From: Okeania sp. SIO2C9
GTDB lineage: Bacteria > Cyanobacteriota > Cyanobacteriia > Cyanobacteriales > Microcoleaceae
Length of the DNA stretch: 64,000 bases
NCBI RefSeq assembly: GCF_010672455.1
Contig: NZ_JAAHGO010000006.1
Location: 44,151-108,150, forward strand
Reading direction: 5' to 3'
The notes under the pieces are model-generated. The model was not told the origin of the DNA and did not search any database. It saw nothing but the letters and a program-made list of their open reading frames with translations. The stretch's first letter is position 1, and each line of letters opens with the position of its first letter. A program made the translations under genes and the position numbers. This document shows positions 46,169 through 56,171 of the stretch, piece after piece.

Positions 46169-46495
46169 ATGAAAATTAATCAATTTTTACAAGTAGTTGT
46201 GGTTAGCTTAATTTTGAATGTAGGATTTTCTGCTAGGTTACCTGTAGGAGCTTTTGTGATAAATTCTGACGATAATAATAGTAATTTAACTACCAATAGC
46301 AATTCTTCTGGGAGTTATAGTTTATCGCAATTTTTAACTCAAACATCTGAAGATTCTCAAAATTCTACTATCGACTGTAACCTCATAGATAAAGTTAAAG
46401 ATTATGCAGGAACACCAGAACCTGCTGTAATTAGCGGGTTATTTTTTGTGGTAGGATTAGGTCTGTGGAGTAGAAGTAGGGGATTCAACAATTAA
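46169..46495 (+). CDS. Small PEP-CTERM exported protein
   Basis: A 108-residue protein. Signal peptide about 1-28. Asn/Ser-rich middle (DDNNSNLTTNSNSSG) with one Cys at 70. A PEP-CTERM sorting signal at the end: TPEP at 82-85, hydrophobic stretch ISGLFFVVGLGLW, then SRSR. Such tails are processed by exosortase and direct surface or EPS attachment. It is 53 bp after the M50 gene on the same strand, so probably co-transcribed. Function unknown. Confidence 0.8.
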   Translation: MKINQFLQVVVVSLILNVGFSARLPVGAFVINSDDNNSNLTTNSNSSGSYSLSQFLTQTSEDSQNSTIDCNLIDKVKDYAGTPEPAVISGLFFVVGLGLWSRSRGFNN

Positions 46496-46700
46496 TAATT
46501 AATAATTAATAATTAATAATTAACAATTACCTCTCCTTGAAAACGGATAGGATTAACGTGGTAGGGAAAATTTTTTCTTCTCTTGGTCGATTGGATATGG
46601 TTAGGTTACCTCAGCATCCCACCCTTCGGGAAGCTCCGAAGATCGACCACTTGTTTCTCCTTTAAAGGAGAGGATTGTTATCTTAATTATTCGGTAAGGG
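46490..46700. repeat. Family B hairpin element
   Basis: taattaataatt heptamers, then CTCTCCTTGAAAA, the GGTCGATTGG stem and the AAGATCGACC arm. The left part overlaps the stop region of the PEP-CTERM gene. Confidence 0.65.
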
Positions 46701-46863
46701 AGTAGGGGAGTAGGGGAGTGGAAAAAACTGTCATGTCTGGATAATTAGTGATGAAAAAAAACCAGAACTGTCAGTTGCATGGCTAATATTTTTGTAAGCA
46801 TTTCCTGCGGACTGCTGCGCAAACAGCTATTAGCTGTCAGCTATCAGCTCAATTCTACTTTAA
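46701..46863. other. Short spacer with a half MITE
   Basis: gtaggggag repeats and the left half tcatgtctggataattagtgat of a TATCATG-type MITE near 46733-46755, without a right end; then agctatcag heptamers. Confidence 0.5.
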
Positions 46864-47436
46864 CTATTTTTGTTTACGTTTACCCAAAAGTTGAGCTGCG
46901 AATATCCCACCCAAAAAACCAAACAAGTGTGCTTCCCAAGAGACATCAGGATCGGAAGGCAAAATACCCCAGATTAAACCACTATAAAGGAAACCAGCAG
47001 TTAAGGCGAATATTACTGATAAAACACTGAAGTCAAATAAACTTCGGAGTAGCAAAAACCCAAAATAACCAAAAATTAATCCACTTGCACCAATATGAAT
47101 AGAATTAGGCGCACCGAAACACCAAATACCTAAACCACTAACTATTATAGTAATGATACTCACAAAGAAAAAATCACCAACTCCCCGTAACATGATTAAC
47201 CAACCGAGAATAATTAATGGGGCAATATTAGCCATTAAGTGAGCATAACTACCATGCAGAAATGGAGCAAAAAAAATACCACTAAGTCCTATAGAACTTT
47301 GAGGATGAATTCCACCATAATAGTTCAATTTTCCTGCTAAAAATTCAGAATTAATAATTTGTACAATCCAAAGAATAGCAATAATACTTCCTAAAATCGT
47401 TACTTGGGTATTTATTTTTTCAAATAATTTATTCAT
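46864..47436 (-). CDS. Rhomboid family intramembrane serine protease
   Basis: A 190-residue protein with about six transmembrane helices. Ser118 in IGASGLIFG and His170 in WEAHLFGFLGG form the catalytic dyad. HGSYAHLMANI (61-71) supplies the conserved His and Asn of helix 2. The FFAPFLHGSYAH stretch is usual. It cleaves single-pass membrane proteins within the bilayer. The neighbour is unrelated; role unknown. Confidence 0.92.
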   Translation of the reverse strand: MNKLFEKINTQVTILGSIIAILWIVQIINSEFLAGKLNYYGGIHPQSSIGLSGIFFAPFLHGSYAHLMANIAPLIILGWLIMLRGVGDFFFVSIITIIVSGLGIWCFGAPNSIHIGASGLIFGYFGFLLLRSLFDFSVLSVIFALTAGFLYSGLIWGILPSDPDVSWEAHLFGFLGGIFAAQLLGKRKQK

Positions 47437-47563
47437 TGGTTTCTGATGATAGTTGACTTATTCTTAACTATTTTAAACTATAGCGCTACGCGCAAGGAAA
47501 CAGCTCCGGAAAGCAATAGGCAACGGGGGAATACAAAAGGGTTTGCTGCTTCTATTCATGTCA

Positions 47564-47934
47564 TATCAAATCCGGTAGCATCGGTATAATTAGATGGTGA
47601 GTAGAGGAGTAGGGGAGTAGGGGAGTTAGGGAGATAGGGAGATGGGGAGATGGGGAGATGGGGAGTGAGAGAAATATTTGGTAATGGTTGAAGATGGAAC
47701 ATTTTTTACCGAAAAATTGTGGGTATGCGCCTCCCCTTTTAAGGGGATAATAAGCGGTCGTTTGCGCAGCATTCCGTAGGATGGGATGGCGAGGTCTCGG
47801 AGCCATATCCAATCGACCAAGAGAATAAAAATTTTCATGATTAGTCAATCCTATCCGTTTCCAAGGAGAGGTAATTATTAATTATTCATTATTAATTATT
47901 CATTATTGAAGTGCCGAATTAAACGGATTTGATA
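47564..47934. mobile_element. Nested MITE, TCA flanks, carrying a family B element
   Basis: Ends TATCAAATCCGG and CGGATTTGATA with TCA on both sides (47561-47563 and 47935-47937). Inside, gtaggggag arrays and a reverse family B element (about 47690-47905) account for its unusual 371-bp length. Confidence 0.75.
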
Positions 47935-47963
47935 TCAAACACCTTAATGGGTAGCGCTATATC

Positions 47964-48143
47964 AGACATCTGGTAGAAATTACACATATAGATAGATAGA
48001 TGATTTTTTGTGTCTTTTTTGAGAAATTTCTTCCCTGTTCCCTGTTCCCTGTTCCCTGTTCCCTGTTCCCTGTTCCCTGTTCCCTGTTCCCTGTTCCCTG
48101 TTCCCTACTTCTACAAAAAGTCTATTCTTTTTCGGAGATGTCT
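47964..48143. mobile_element. AGACATCT-type MITE with a TTCCCTG array
   Basis: AGACATCT at the left and GGAGATGTCT at the right. The interior has about eleven uninterrupted TTCCCTG heptamers (about 48032-48105). Related to 55716-55887. Confidence 0.6.
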
Positions 48144-48214
48144 ATAAAACATCTTCAGTCAATAGCTTATTTATTCCTGATTTATAGCGCTACAAGAATT
48201 GGTTAGGAAATTTT

Positions 48215-50563
48215 TCAATCCTGTTGGCGGAGTGTTTCCGCACCGAAAGTCCTTTTACCGTTCCCTATTCCCTGTTCCCTAGCGCTACGCGCTATAGTTG
48301 TTTTTTTTCTTTCCCGCTTCCGAGTAGCATCAGCAGATTTTAATATTTTTAAGCGATAAGGGTCAACATTAGTGCGCCAATAAACACGATGACCTTTAAT
48401 TTCTGTACAATTTTCTTCTAAACATTTGAGCCAACTAATTCGGTTTTGAATATTTTTCAAGTCATTTAAGAGTCCTCTATCTTCTTCTTGTTGTGTGAGT
48501 TTAGCAAATTTTTCATAGTCTGGATAATCTGGTGTTACTAAAGCATCTTTTCTGTGTAAAATTGGCGGATTATATTCATTTGTATAGCTCTGATAACTGA
48601 CACTTAAATCTCGTAAATCAATGTTCATACTTGTGTGCAAAACTGGATGAGCTTCTGTATCAAAATCGGGATAAAACAAATAAGATATTATCGGTAGTTT
48701 TGTATTAAATTTAATGATAGTTGCCTCATTTAATCTACCAATTGTACGATTGGCACAACCTTCATAAAGCCGTAATAATGGATCGAGTTTTGCTACAGCA
48801 GAAACATGAACTAACAGAGAATTAGAAATTTTATAACCAATAGAACTATTTTGACAACATTTATTAATTAGTTCAGAATTACCCAAACTAAATAACATTA
48901 GATCAGCTAATGTACAGGCTTGCTTATAACTACCAAATAAAGCTTTAATATCATTTTTAACTACTGCTGCTAATTGGGATAATTTAGGACGGTTGCCAAA
49001 TTTAGTCAAGGCTAAATATACTAATAAATCTTGGCGACGTTTATCAGTTATCTGCTCCCATTCTACAGAATCTGTAGCTTGCAAAATTACTCGAAATGCA
49101 CGACGAAAACTACCAAATTCTGCAATTAAATCTGCCTCTTCAGCAATTTCTCCTCTGACCGGAAGACGACCGCGATCGCTCATAAAATTCATCAAAGGTA
49201 TAAGCTGTTCTTCATAATCTACAAATTGCTGATTTTTGCAGTTAATTCTAGGTGTAGATAAACGAGTTTTTAATCGAGATGCTCGGAAGTTTTGCCCCTG
49301 TTTTTCATCTTTAAATACCAAGAAAATACCCAAATCTATAGGGATAGAATCTACATTTAAAACTTGGTCAATATAAGATTTTAATTCTTCTTGTTCATAA
49401 TATTTCTGAAAAGTATTACGAGATGTAATTATGCCATCTCCATAAGCAAGTTTATTCTTGGTTTTCTCGTCATTAATTAATACCATAGCGGAAACAATTA
49501 AAACCTGTTTTGTCAATCCCCAAGCTTTAATCAAAGCTTCCCTACGTTCTGCTAAAGATTCAATTACATTAATTACATAACCAAGATTGACAACATCAGC
49601 AGATATACAAGTATTATTGGGCGAATAATAGGGGTCCCATCCTGCACTTTGATAACCTTTTTGGGCAATATGTTTAATATCCCCACCGTGACCACAACCA
49701 TAATCAAAAAAGGTTGTACCTTCTGTAAAGAGATTTGCTTCTAAACCCAAACGTACTGGTTTAGAAATTTTTTTACGAACGATCGCTGCTTTGTGGCGTT
49801 CTATTTTGGGAATTGGTATTTCAATAGTATGTTGAATTACATGATGGTCTTTAATTTCAATTCCATGATTTTTTAGGTGTGTGAACCATCCTTGGCGAGT
49901 GCCAATTAAACGAGTATTATCTAACAGTCCTAATTTCACTTCAGCACTGGTCAGTTGAGCAAATTTTTTGTAGTGGGGATAGTCAGTATTCACAAAGGTT
50001 TCTTTGCGATGCAGCACAGGGGGGTTTTTACTATTTTGGTAGTTTCTATACTCAACTTTTCCACTATTCATGTTGATGGAAATGCTAGTTTTTAAAGCTG
50101 GATGAGGGTCGGTATCGAAATCTGGATAGTGGAGATAAGAAATTGTGGGTTTATCAAAGTTAAATTTAATTAATGTGGTGGTTTTTGCATCAGCTTTCTG
50201 CTGAGAAGTTGCTTTGAGATATAAACGATGAGCTAAATTTTCGTAGAGTTGTAGTAAAGGATGAAGTTGTGCTAAGGCTGAGATATGAATATAAAAAGCG
50301 GTTGGTAATTTTTTGCCTATTTTGCTTTGTTGACAGTATTTTTTTATTGCACCAGATTGGTAAATTTCTAGGAATATCTGGTTAGCATATTCACAGGCAG
50401 ATTGATAAGTCAAAAAATACTTTCTTATCCCATCTATAATTGTCTGAGGTAGGTCTGTTTCTAATTTTATTTTGGGTAATATTTGGAAGTCTTCTATATT
50501 TAAAGCCAAATATAGTAAAAGTTCAGAGCAACGTTTTTCTTGAAAATTATCTTCATCTTCCAT
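48215..50563 (-). CDS. DNA phosphorothioation-associated methyltransferase-like protein, duplicated domain
   Basis: A 782-residue protein. The central part matches the putative methyltransferase family found with DNA phosphorothioation (Dnd): KAAIVRKKISKPVRLGLE (258-275), FDYGCGHGGD motif I (286-295), SAGWDPYY and ADVVNLGYVINVIE (322-335). A second domain (about 515-715; LVYLALTKFG, FGSYKQA, YPDFDTEAHP) is also present at the N-terminus (about 15-215; LLYLALN, YPDFDTDPHP), so it is duplicated. No dnd gene is near. The last 35 or so residues are encoded by repeat DNA (gcgctacgcgctata), an added tail. Cytosolic. Confidence 0.82.
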   Translation of the reverse strand: MEDEDNFQEKRCSELLLYLALNIEDFQILPKIKLETDLPQTIIDGIRKYFLTYQSACEYANQIFLEIYQSGAIKKYCQQSKIGKKLPTAFYIHISALAQLHPLLQLYENLAHRLYLKATSQQKADAKTTTLIKFNFDKPTISYLHYPDFDTDPHPALKTSISINMNSGKVEYRNYQNSKNPPVLHRKETFVNTDYPHYKKFAQLTSAEVKLGLLDNTRLIGTRQGWFTHLKNHGIEIKDHHVIQHTIEIPIPKIERHKAAIVRKKISKPVRLGLEANLFTEGTTFFDYGCGHGGDIKHIAQKGYQSAGWDPYYSPNNTCISADVVNLGYVINVIESLAERREALIKAWGLTKQVLIVSAMVLINDEKTKNKLAYGDGIITSRNTFQKYYEQEELKSYIDQVLNVDSIPIDLGIFLVFKDEKQGQNFRASRLKTRLSTPRINCKNQQFVDYEEQLIPLMNFMSDRGRLPVRGEIAEEADLIAEFGSFRRAFRVILQATDSVEWEQITDKRRQDLLVYLALTKFGNRPKLSQLAAVVKNDIKALFGSYKQACTLADLMLFSLGNSELINKCCQNSSIGYKISNSLLVHVSAVAKLDPLLRLYEGCANRTIGRLNEATIIKFNTKLPIISYLFYPDFDTEAHPVLHTSMNIDLRDLSVSYQSYTNEYNPPILHRKDALVTPDYPDYEKFAKLTQQEEDRGLLNDLKNIQNRISWLKCLEENCTEIKGHRVYWRTNVDPYRLKILKSADATRKRERKKTTIARSAREQGIGNGKRTFGAETLRQQD

Positions 50564-50644
50564 TGCTAAAATATCTCTAATGCTATTTGGATAAATATTT
50601 GCTAGAAATCTCTCTTTCCTGTTTTATATCAAAATTAGGTATTA

Positions 50645-50771
50645 TATCATGTTCGCTAGAACAGTTATCATTAGGCTCGTAGTTGGGCTTGAGCAATTAT
50701 AGTAAGATTTTCTGGGCTAAAGCCCTACTACAAACAAAAATTTTATTATAAGTAATTATCCGAACATGATA
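50645..50771. mobile_element. TATCATG-type MITE, TTA flanks
   Basis: Ends TATCATGTTCGC and CGAACATGATA, TTA on both sides. Interior cagttatxattxgctcgtagttggg is shared with 55918-56092. Confidence 0.8.
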
Positions 50772-50779
50772 TTAGGTGT

Positions 50780-51466
50780 TAGGTATTAGGTATTATACCA
50801 ACCGTGGAAAAAGAATGTTACAAATAATAAGGACAGTTAAAAGACACATGCAAGAGATGTCCCTTGGAATAAAAAGATAAATTATGACCTAATAAATGGT
50901 ATTAAAGCTATTCATTCTGACTCCTGAGCACTGAGGACTGACTCCTTAAGAAATAACCTAGTTATTTGTAGCAAATATTTATCAAATTGGTATTATACCA
51001 ATTTTATGTGAGGTGGCACAGAATTATTTTTTCCTTCTGCCTTCTGCCTTCTGCCTTCTTCCTTCTTCCTTCTTCCTTCTTCAATAACTTATCTATCTCG
51101 ATCTACAGTCAACCTCGATATATTGTTCTATGCAACTTCTGATGAATTTGGTATTAAACTACAAAAAATTTGTTTTCTACTCCCTATTTCTTATTCCCTG
51201 TTCCTTACTCCAGAAAAAAAATTATATCTTTTTCACGCCTATGTCTATTAGAAATCACCAATAATAAAAAATAAAATCCATTATCGCACTCTTATTTATC
51301 AATTCTTTCCCCCTACTCCCTACTCCCTACTCCCTACTCCCTCTTTTCTGGAAATGTCTATTAGAAATCACCAATAATAAAAAATAAAATCCATTATCGC
51401 ACTCTTATTTATCAATTCTTTCCCCTTACTCCCTACTCCCTTTTTATTAAAAAAATAGCTTTAATA
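50780..51466. repeat. Repeat-only spacer with a duplicated block
   Basis: tattataccaa motifs (about 50800 and 50990), ccttctg and ccttctt arrays, and an about 75-bp block (tctattagaaatcaccaataat ...) near 51242-51320 copied at 51355-51430, each followed by ccctactc heptamers. No gene. Confidence 0.65.
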
Positions 51467-51796
51467 TTAACTCCACATTCCTACATTCTGTGGCTGTTCA
51501 TCAGAAGTTAGTATGGAGTAAGCTGAGGATTGAGAAATAGGATCGACAGCTTCATATAACTCTTCTTCAGTTTCTGTAAAAAATTCTAAACGAAATTTTA
51601 CTTTTCCTTTTCTCCAATAATCACCAGGTCTTAATAATTGACATTCTAGCCCATCATCAAATAAATTTTCCGACTCCAACCTAGCCAAAATCATCGTTAT
51701 ATATTCACTGACTTGAAATGTACATTGAAACATCAAAAGACTAGCACTTGTAGACAAAACATCATCATTATTTAGTAAAGTCACTTCAGTTTCCAT
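51467..51796 (-). CDS. KGK domain protein
   Basis: A 109-residue protein of the cyanobacterial KGK family, recognised by ECQLLRPGDYWRKGKVKFRL (residues 51-70). N-terminal acidic part (LLNNDDVLS) and a Glu-rich segment (ETEEELYEA) follow the usual pattern. The family is often present in many copies per genome and has no known function. Cytosolic, monocistronic. Confidence 0.82.
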   Translation of the reverse strand: METEVTLLNNDDVLSTSASLLMFQCTFQVSEYITMILARLESENLFDDGLECQLLRPGDYWRKGKVKFRLEFFTETEEELYEAVDPISQSSAYSILTSDEQPQNVGMWS

Positions 51797-52372
51797 ATTT
51801 AATTATCCTAGATTTATTTTTAACGAAGAAAGGAAGTTAATTTAAAAAGTGATTTAAAAAACGAGAATAAGAAATCTTATTACCTACATTCCGCACTTCA
51901 AAGCCTAGTATAAAAGGCAATTAGTCAGTAGTAATTATTCATCAATCATTAGTCAGTAGGGTAATGATGCTGGCTAATTATCTGGCTCCATCAAGTATTT
52001 ATGCTTAATTTATTCCTCATATAGCAATGTGCGCTGGCATATTTACAAATTACAGGAGGTGTCCAATAGCTAAAAGTCTTACATTATAAGCTTTTTATCC
52101 CCCCAGATGAGCTGTTGCCTATTGCCTGTTGCCTGCACACAGCGCTATAATTTTGCTCCCGTCTCAGTTAAATTATGAGGACTTATAGAGTATAAATACT
52201 GAGCAACCCACTGATGTTTGTGGTACTTTTTATGTGACAAACTGACCTGTAGAATCTGAGTAATAATAACTGCTTCCTACTCCCGACTCTTTACTTTCCT
52301 CCTTTCTCTTTATTCTTCCTTTCTTACTGAATGCTGCGCCTTCATTTCTCGTAGCTAAACGAGTAAAGCAAT
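51797..52372. other. Spacer without a recognisable gene
   Basis: Holds agtcagtag and tgttgcc heptamers (near 51955 and 52105), and the motif gacttatagagtataaatact (52181-52200) that recurs at about 10980. Nothing else seen. Confidence 0.45.
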
Positions 52373-53428
52373 TTAAAAAAACCATCCATAGGAATGTAAA
52401 CCTTTACCCAAAAGATTTACTCCTAAATAACATACCCAGACTACAACAAATCCGGTAGCAGCCAAAATAGCAGGTCGTCGTCCTTGCCATCCTCTAGTAA
52501 TACGGGCATGGAGATAGGCCGCAAATACCAACCAAGTAATCAAAGCCCAAGTTTCCTTCGGGTCCCAACTCCAATAAGAACCCCAAGCTTCATTTGCCCA
52601 AACTGCTCCAGCAATAATCCCAATAGTCAGCAAAGGAAATCCTAAGCCAATAATACGATAACTAATATTATCTAAAGTTTGGGCAATACTCAAACGTTGA
52701 GGAGAAAGAGTTACTTCTGTCTCAACTGCTTGAGTAGGTCTAGCCATTTCTAAGACAGCAGTTTGCCTGTGGCCATTTGTTGTAGATAGAGGAGAAGATT
52801 GATGGTTGTCCTCAATTTGATTCAGACTAGCTCCCTCTGTTTGAAGTGGCAAATTTTTTGATAGCTTCACAGAATGATTGTTTCTATAAGAACGAGTGCC
52901 AAAGGAACTACCAGTAAGTTCTACTTTTTGGCCACTGGTAACAATGAGAAAAGCGATCGCCAGTAAAGACCCCACCATCAAAGTTGCATAGCTCAACATC
53001 ATGACACTGACGTGCATCATCAACCAATTAGATTTTAGAGCAGGCACAAGAGGTTCTGATAACTGCATACCGGAGGGCAAAGTTAGGGCCGCAAAAGCAG
53101 TAATACCCATTGCCAAGGGAGATGTAAAAACTCCCACCAGGCGACTTCCACTCATATTTTCGGCTATGAGGTGAATAGTAGTAAGTCCCCAAGTCAGGAA
53201 AAATAGAGATTCGTACAAGTTGCTAATGGGAAAATAGCCAGCTTCTAGCCAACGTGCCCCCAATAGGGTTGCAATACAAAGATTAGCGATTGCTATTCCG
53301 GTAGAACCCAAGACCGAAAGATAGGGGATACGAGGAAAAGCGGCACCCACCCAATAAATTAGCATTGTGGCAAACAAGATGGCAAACGAGATATTGTCCA
53401 ATGAATTTTGGAGTCTGACTAGATCCAT
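52373..53428 (-). CDS. ccsB: Cytochrome c biogenesis protein CcsB (CcsA/Ycf5 type)
   Basis: A 351-residue multi-pass membrane protein of system II cytochrome c assembly. The tryptophan-rich WWD signature [20 protein letters not shown] is at about 281-300, with heme-ligand type His residues in the flanking helices ([23 protein letters not shown]). About eight transmembrane helices, and a hydrophilic insert of roughly 70 residues (about 165-240) typical of cyanobacteria. It delivers heme across the thylakoid or plasma membrane with Ccs1 (ResB), which is not in this window. In plastid nomenclature this is ccsA/ycf5. Confidence 0.94.
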   Translation of the reverse strand: MDLVRLQNSLDNISFAILFATMLIYWVGAAFPRIPYLSVLGSTGIAIANLCIATLLGARWLEAGYFPISNLYESLFFLTWGLTTIHLIAENMSGSRLVGVFTSPLAMGITAFAALTLPSGMQLSEPLVPALKSNWLMMHVSVMMLSYATLMVGSLLAIAFLIVTSGQKVELTGSSFGTRSYRNNHSVKLSKNLPLQTEGASLNQIEDNHQSSPLSTTNGHRQTAVLEMARPTQAVETEVTLSPQRLSIAQTLDNISYRIIGLGFPLLTIGIIAGAVWANEAWGSYWSWDPKETWALITWLVFAAYLHARITRGWQGRRPAILAATGFVVVWVCYLGVNLLGKGLHSYGWFF

Positions 53429-53651
53429 TTATTTTTCTCCGATGATGTATTTCGGTTTATTTATATTCTCGATCCTAACGACTATTGGCAAGGCGCACGA
53501 AAATATCAAGTATTTTAGTATAGCTATCTATATATCGAGACTGAATATTAATCTAAAATAATAATCACCCAATTGGATGAACCAGTTGAAGGATGTGGTT
53601 TTTCAGGAGTTAGGAGATGATGAAGTTGTAGATAACTAAGGGTCTTGAATC

Positions 53652-53840
53652 ATGTCTTATCTCAACTTCAGCCAAGTCAACACTAGAAACCAAGAAGTTT
53701 ATTCTCAGCTTTCAGAAGCAATTTATTTATTAGATATAGCAAAGCAAGCATCAGAAGATGCCACAGCTCTTCATTCAATTCAAACAACTATTGAACAATT
53801 AATTAATTTACGAAATCGTGTTGGTTCAGGAGAGCTTTGA
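53652..53840 (+). CDS. Small conserved-looking helical protein
   Basis: A 62-residue protein, MSYLNFSQVNTRN followed by two amphipathic helices (LSEAIYLLDIAKQASEDATA and IQTTIEQLINLRNR). No signal peptide. The codon pattern and composition suggest a real gene, and it has its own spacer. Family not recognised. Confidence 0.5.
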   Translation: MSYLNFSQVNTRNQEVYSQLSEAIYLLDIAKQASEDATALHSIQTTIEQLINLRNRVGSGEL

Positions 53841-54347
53841 ATCGATAAAATACCTATAAAAAAAATTTTATTACACCAATTCAATTTTGGTGGAGTAAGG
53901 CAGATAATAATATGATTATACAACAAGTGCCAAATTATTCCTGCCTTTCCCCGTTTTAATCTTTTATAATTATTGATAATTTCAGGTTTAAATCACTTAT
54001 TAAACTGACAAAAGATCGTCTTTATTCTGAATCGCAAACCACACATTTTTTACGATCTAATATAGCTAAACAATGCCTTAATAACTATTTTCTATTTCTA
54101 CTTTACCTATGAAAAATTGACTCACAATCTGGTGTAGTATTAGGAAGAAACTTGAGACTGAAAACTTGACTTCAAGATATTCATTTAGACACTCATCATC
54201 AAATATACAAATTAATTAATTTTGCGTCACTACTTAAACATCTACTCCCTAAACACAAGGTCAACTCATACATTTACTTTTTTACTGATTCAATGTAAAA
54301 TTCTATATTATTTTAGTTGAACGGAAAATCAAGAGCGATCGCCGATT
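53841..54347. other. AT-rich spacer before the nuclease gene
   Basis: A short CACCAA-ttcaatt-TTGGTG hairpin lies at about 53874-53892, which may end the small gene's transcript. No ORF or MITE was recognised. A GCGATCGC lies 7 bases before the next start. Confidence 0.4.
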
Positions 54348-55274
54348 ATGAAATCTCAAATTTTAACTATAAAAAAAAAAGGCACAACAATTCAAAATAT
54401 TCAAGTTACAAAAGTAGTTGATGGTGACACAATCAAAGTTTTATTAAACGATCAGCGAGAATTTATCAGAATGGATTATGTTGATGCTGAAGAAAGCTAT
54501 TCTGAATATTCTAAACCAGTTACAGACATGGGTAAAGCTGCATCAGAAATGGCAATAAAATATTTCATATTACCTGACGGTGAACTTGCTCAAGTCGATC
54601 TTGAATTTGATACAGACGACCCTGTCGAAAATTGTTTAGAAAAATATCGCGACCATCAAGGTCGTTTAATAGCTTATGTAAATAAAAATGGAGAAAACTT
54701 TAATATTAAACTAATTAGAGAAGGCTGGAGTCCCTATTTTATTAAATATGGGAATTCTAGACTTTATCATCAAGAAATGATAGCTGCAGAAATAGAAGCT
54801 CAAGCTAATAATCTTGGTGTTTGGAATCCTCAAGTAAATCGAGGTAAACGTAAAAGAAATTATAATTTGCTAGTACCTTGGTGGTCATTAAGAGCTTCCA
54901 TTGTAGATAATTATCGTACCTATGGAATTGCTTCTGGAGTTCTAGAAGTTAGATTAGATTTTCCCAAGATTTTAGCAGCAGCAAAGGCTGAAGAAGATGT
55001 AACAGTTTTCTATGATTTACAGGGAGGAGTTTCTAAGTGGTTAGATAATGGTGCTTTAATTTATGATGGAACTAAAGACCATCGTTTAAAATTATGGATT
55101 CCAAATACTAATACTGAAGAAATGAAGCCATTATTACAACTATTAAAAAATCGTTACTTTGGTTTAGGTAGAGGATATGTTTATATCACTGGGCAACTAC
55201 ATATGTATAGAGATAAACCAGAAATTATTCTTTCTGGAATAAACCAATTATCAGATTTTCCACCTACAGTATGA
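54348..55274 (+). CDS. Staphylococcal nuclease-like (thermonuclease) protein
   Basis: A 308-residue protein. Residues about 15-165 are an SNase fold: VTKVVDGDTIKVLL (20-33), IRMDYVDAEES with Arg41 and Asp/Glu at the calcium and catalytic positions, HQGRLIAYVN, and the C-terminal NNLGVWNP. Residues about 170-308 form a second, unassigned beta-rich domain (YRTYGIASGVLEVRLDFP ... GYVYITGQLHMYRDKPEIIL) resembling an OB-fold nucleic-acid binding part. No secretion signal, unlike secreted thermonucleases, so it would act in the cytosol. Alone in its transcription unit. Confidence 0.85.
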   Translation: MKSQILTIKKKGTTIQNIQVTKVVDGDTIKVLLNDQREFIRMDYVDAEESYSEYSKPVTDMGKAASEMAIKYFILPDGELAQVDLEFDTDDPVENCLEKYRDHQGRLIAYVNKNGENFNIKLIREGWSPYFIKYGNSRLYHQEMIAAEIEAQANNLGVWNPQVNRGKRKRNYNLLVPWWSLRASIVDNYRTYGIASGVLEVRLDFPKILAAAKAEEDVTVFYDLQGGVSKWLDNGALIYDGTKDHRLKLWIPNTNTEEMKPLLQLLKNRYFGLGRGYVYITGQLHMYRDKPEIILSGINQLSDFPPTV

Positions 55275-55700
55275 GGGGGTTAACGAAGTCAGAAGTCAGA
55301 AGCGGTGCGACCCCGCGACGACGCCAGCTCGCTTGCGGAACGCGCACTCCTGTGAGTCAGAAGTTATTTTTGTAACGGGGATTTGAGCAACTCTCCAAAA
55401 ATATTTGGCCTTAAAAGGCGGGGTTGCGCGACCCATATTATTTTGATAAAAACTATGATTTTAAGCATTCAGCTATTAGTTGATGGTCATTTCAGTTATC
55501 AGTTATCAGTTAATAGTTAACAGTACCTCCTATTGTTTGCGCAGCATTCCGTAGGAAAGCAGAAGGCTTGAAATACTTAATTTTCTTTTCTCTTGGTCAA
55601 GTAAGATGCTTGAATATTATCTTTTACTTATTCACATTGAGGCACTTTTAAAATTTTAGGACTACTAATTTATTTGACTGGGTATAGAAGTTTAATAAAT
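55275..55700. other. Repeat spacer
   Basis: gaagtcagaagtcagaag units next to the nuclease stop, a hairpin in gcgaccccgcgacgacgccagctcgc, gttatcagttat heptamers, and a fragment of family B (ttctcttggtcaagtaag near 55588). No gene. Confidence 0.45.
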
Positions 55701-55715
55701 AAGGGCGTATTCATT

Positions 55716-55887
55716 AGACATCTCCGAAAAAGATATAGGTTTTTTGCAGGAGTAGGCAACAGCTCATCTGGCAACAGGCAACAGGTAAGATATTTTTACG
55801 AAAAAGGTACGAAAAAAGATTTTTTAGGGTGAATTTTTTGTATCCTTAGCCTGCTCTAATTAAAAGATTTATTTTCTGGAGATGTCT
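55716..55887. mobile_element. AGACATCTCC-type MITE
   Basis: AGACATCTCC and GGAGATGTCT inverted ends, each flanked outside by ATT. About 172 bp. Other ends of this family: 8971, 47964, 48134, 51350. Confidence 0.7.
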
Positions 55888-55917
55888 ATTAAAAAAAGTA
55901 GTAAAATTGACCGTTAA

Positions 55918-56092
55918 TACCATGTTCGGTAGAACAGTTATAATTGCTCATAGTTGGGATTTAGCCCTAATACTTAAGTATTGCAGAGGCTAAAGCCCAA
56001 CTACAAACAAAAACTTTATTATAAGTAATTATCCGCAATTCGCAGCTCTCTTATAAGGGGCTAGGGTAGCTCCCCCGGAGGGGCACATGATA
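55918..56092. mobile_element. TATCATG-type MITE, TAA flanks
   Basis: Ends TACCATGTTCGG and CACATGATA, TAA on both sides. A C/G hairpin (cccccggagggg) has inserted near the right end, disturbing the CCGG. Confidence 0.7.
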
Positions 56093-56171
56093 TAATATCT
56101 GAATGATTAACATATTCTTCAACTTTTATTAACCATTCAGCAAACTTTTTATCTGATAATTATTATTTATC

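Noticed and set aside
48032-48105. TTCCCTG tandem array as a CRISPR array
   Set aside because: Seven-base head-to-tail units without spacers; this is a simple heptamer repeat inside a MITE.
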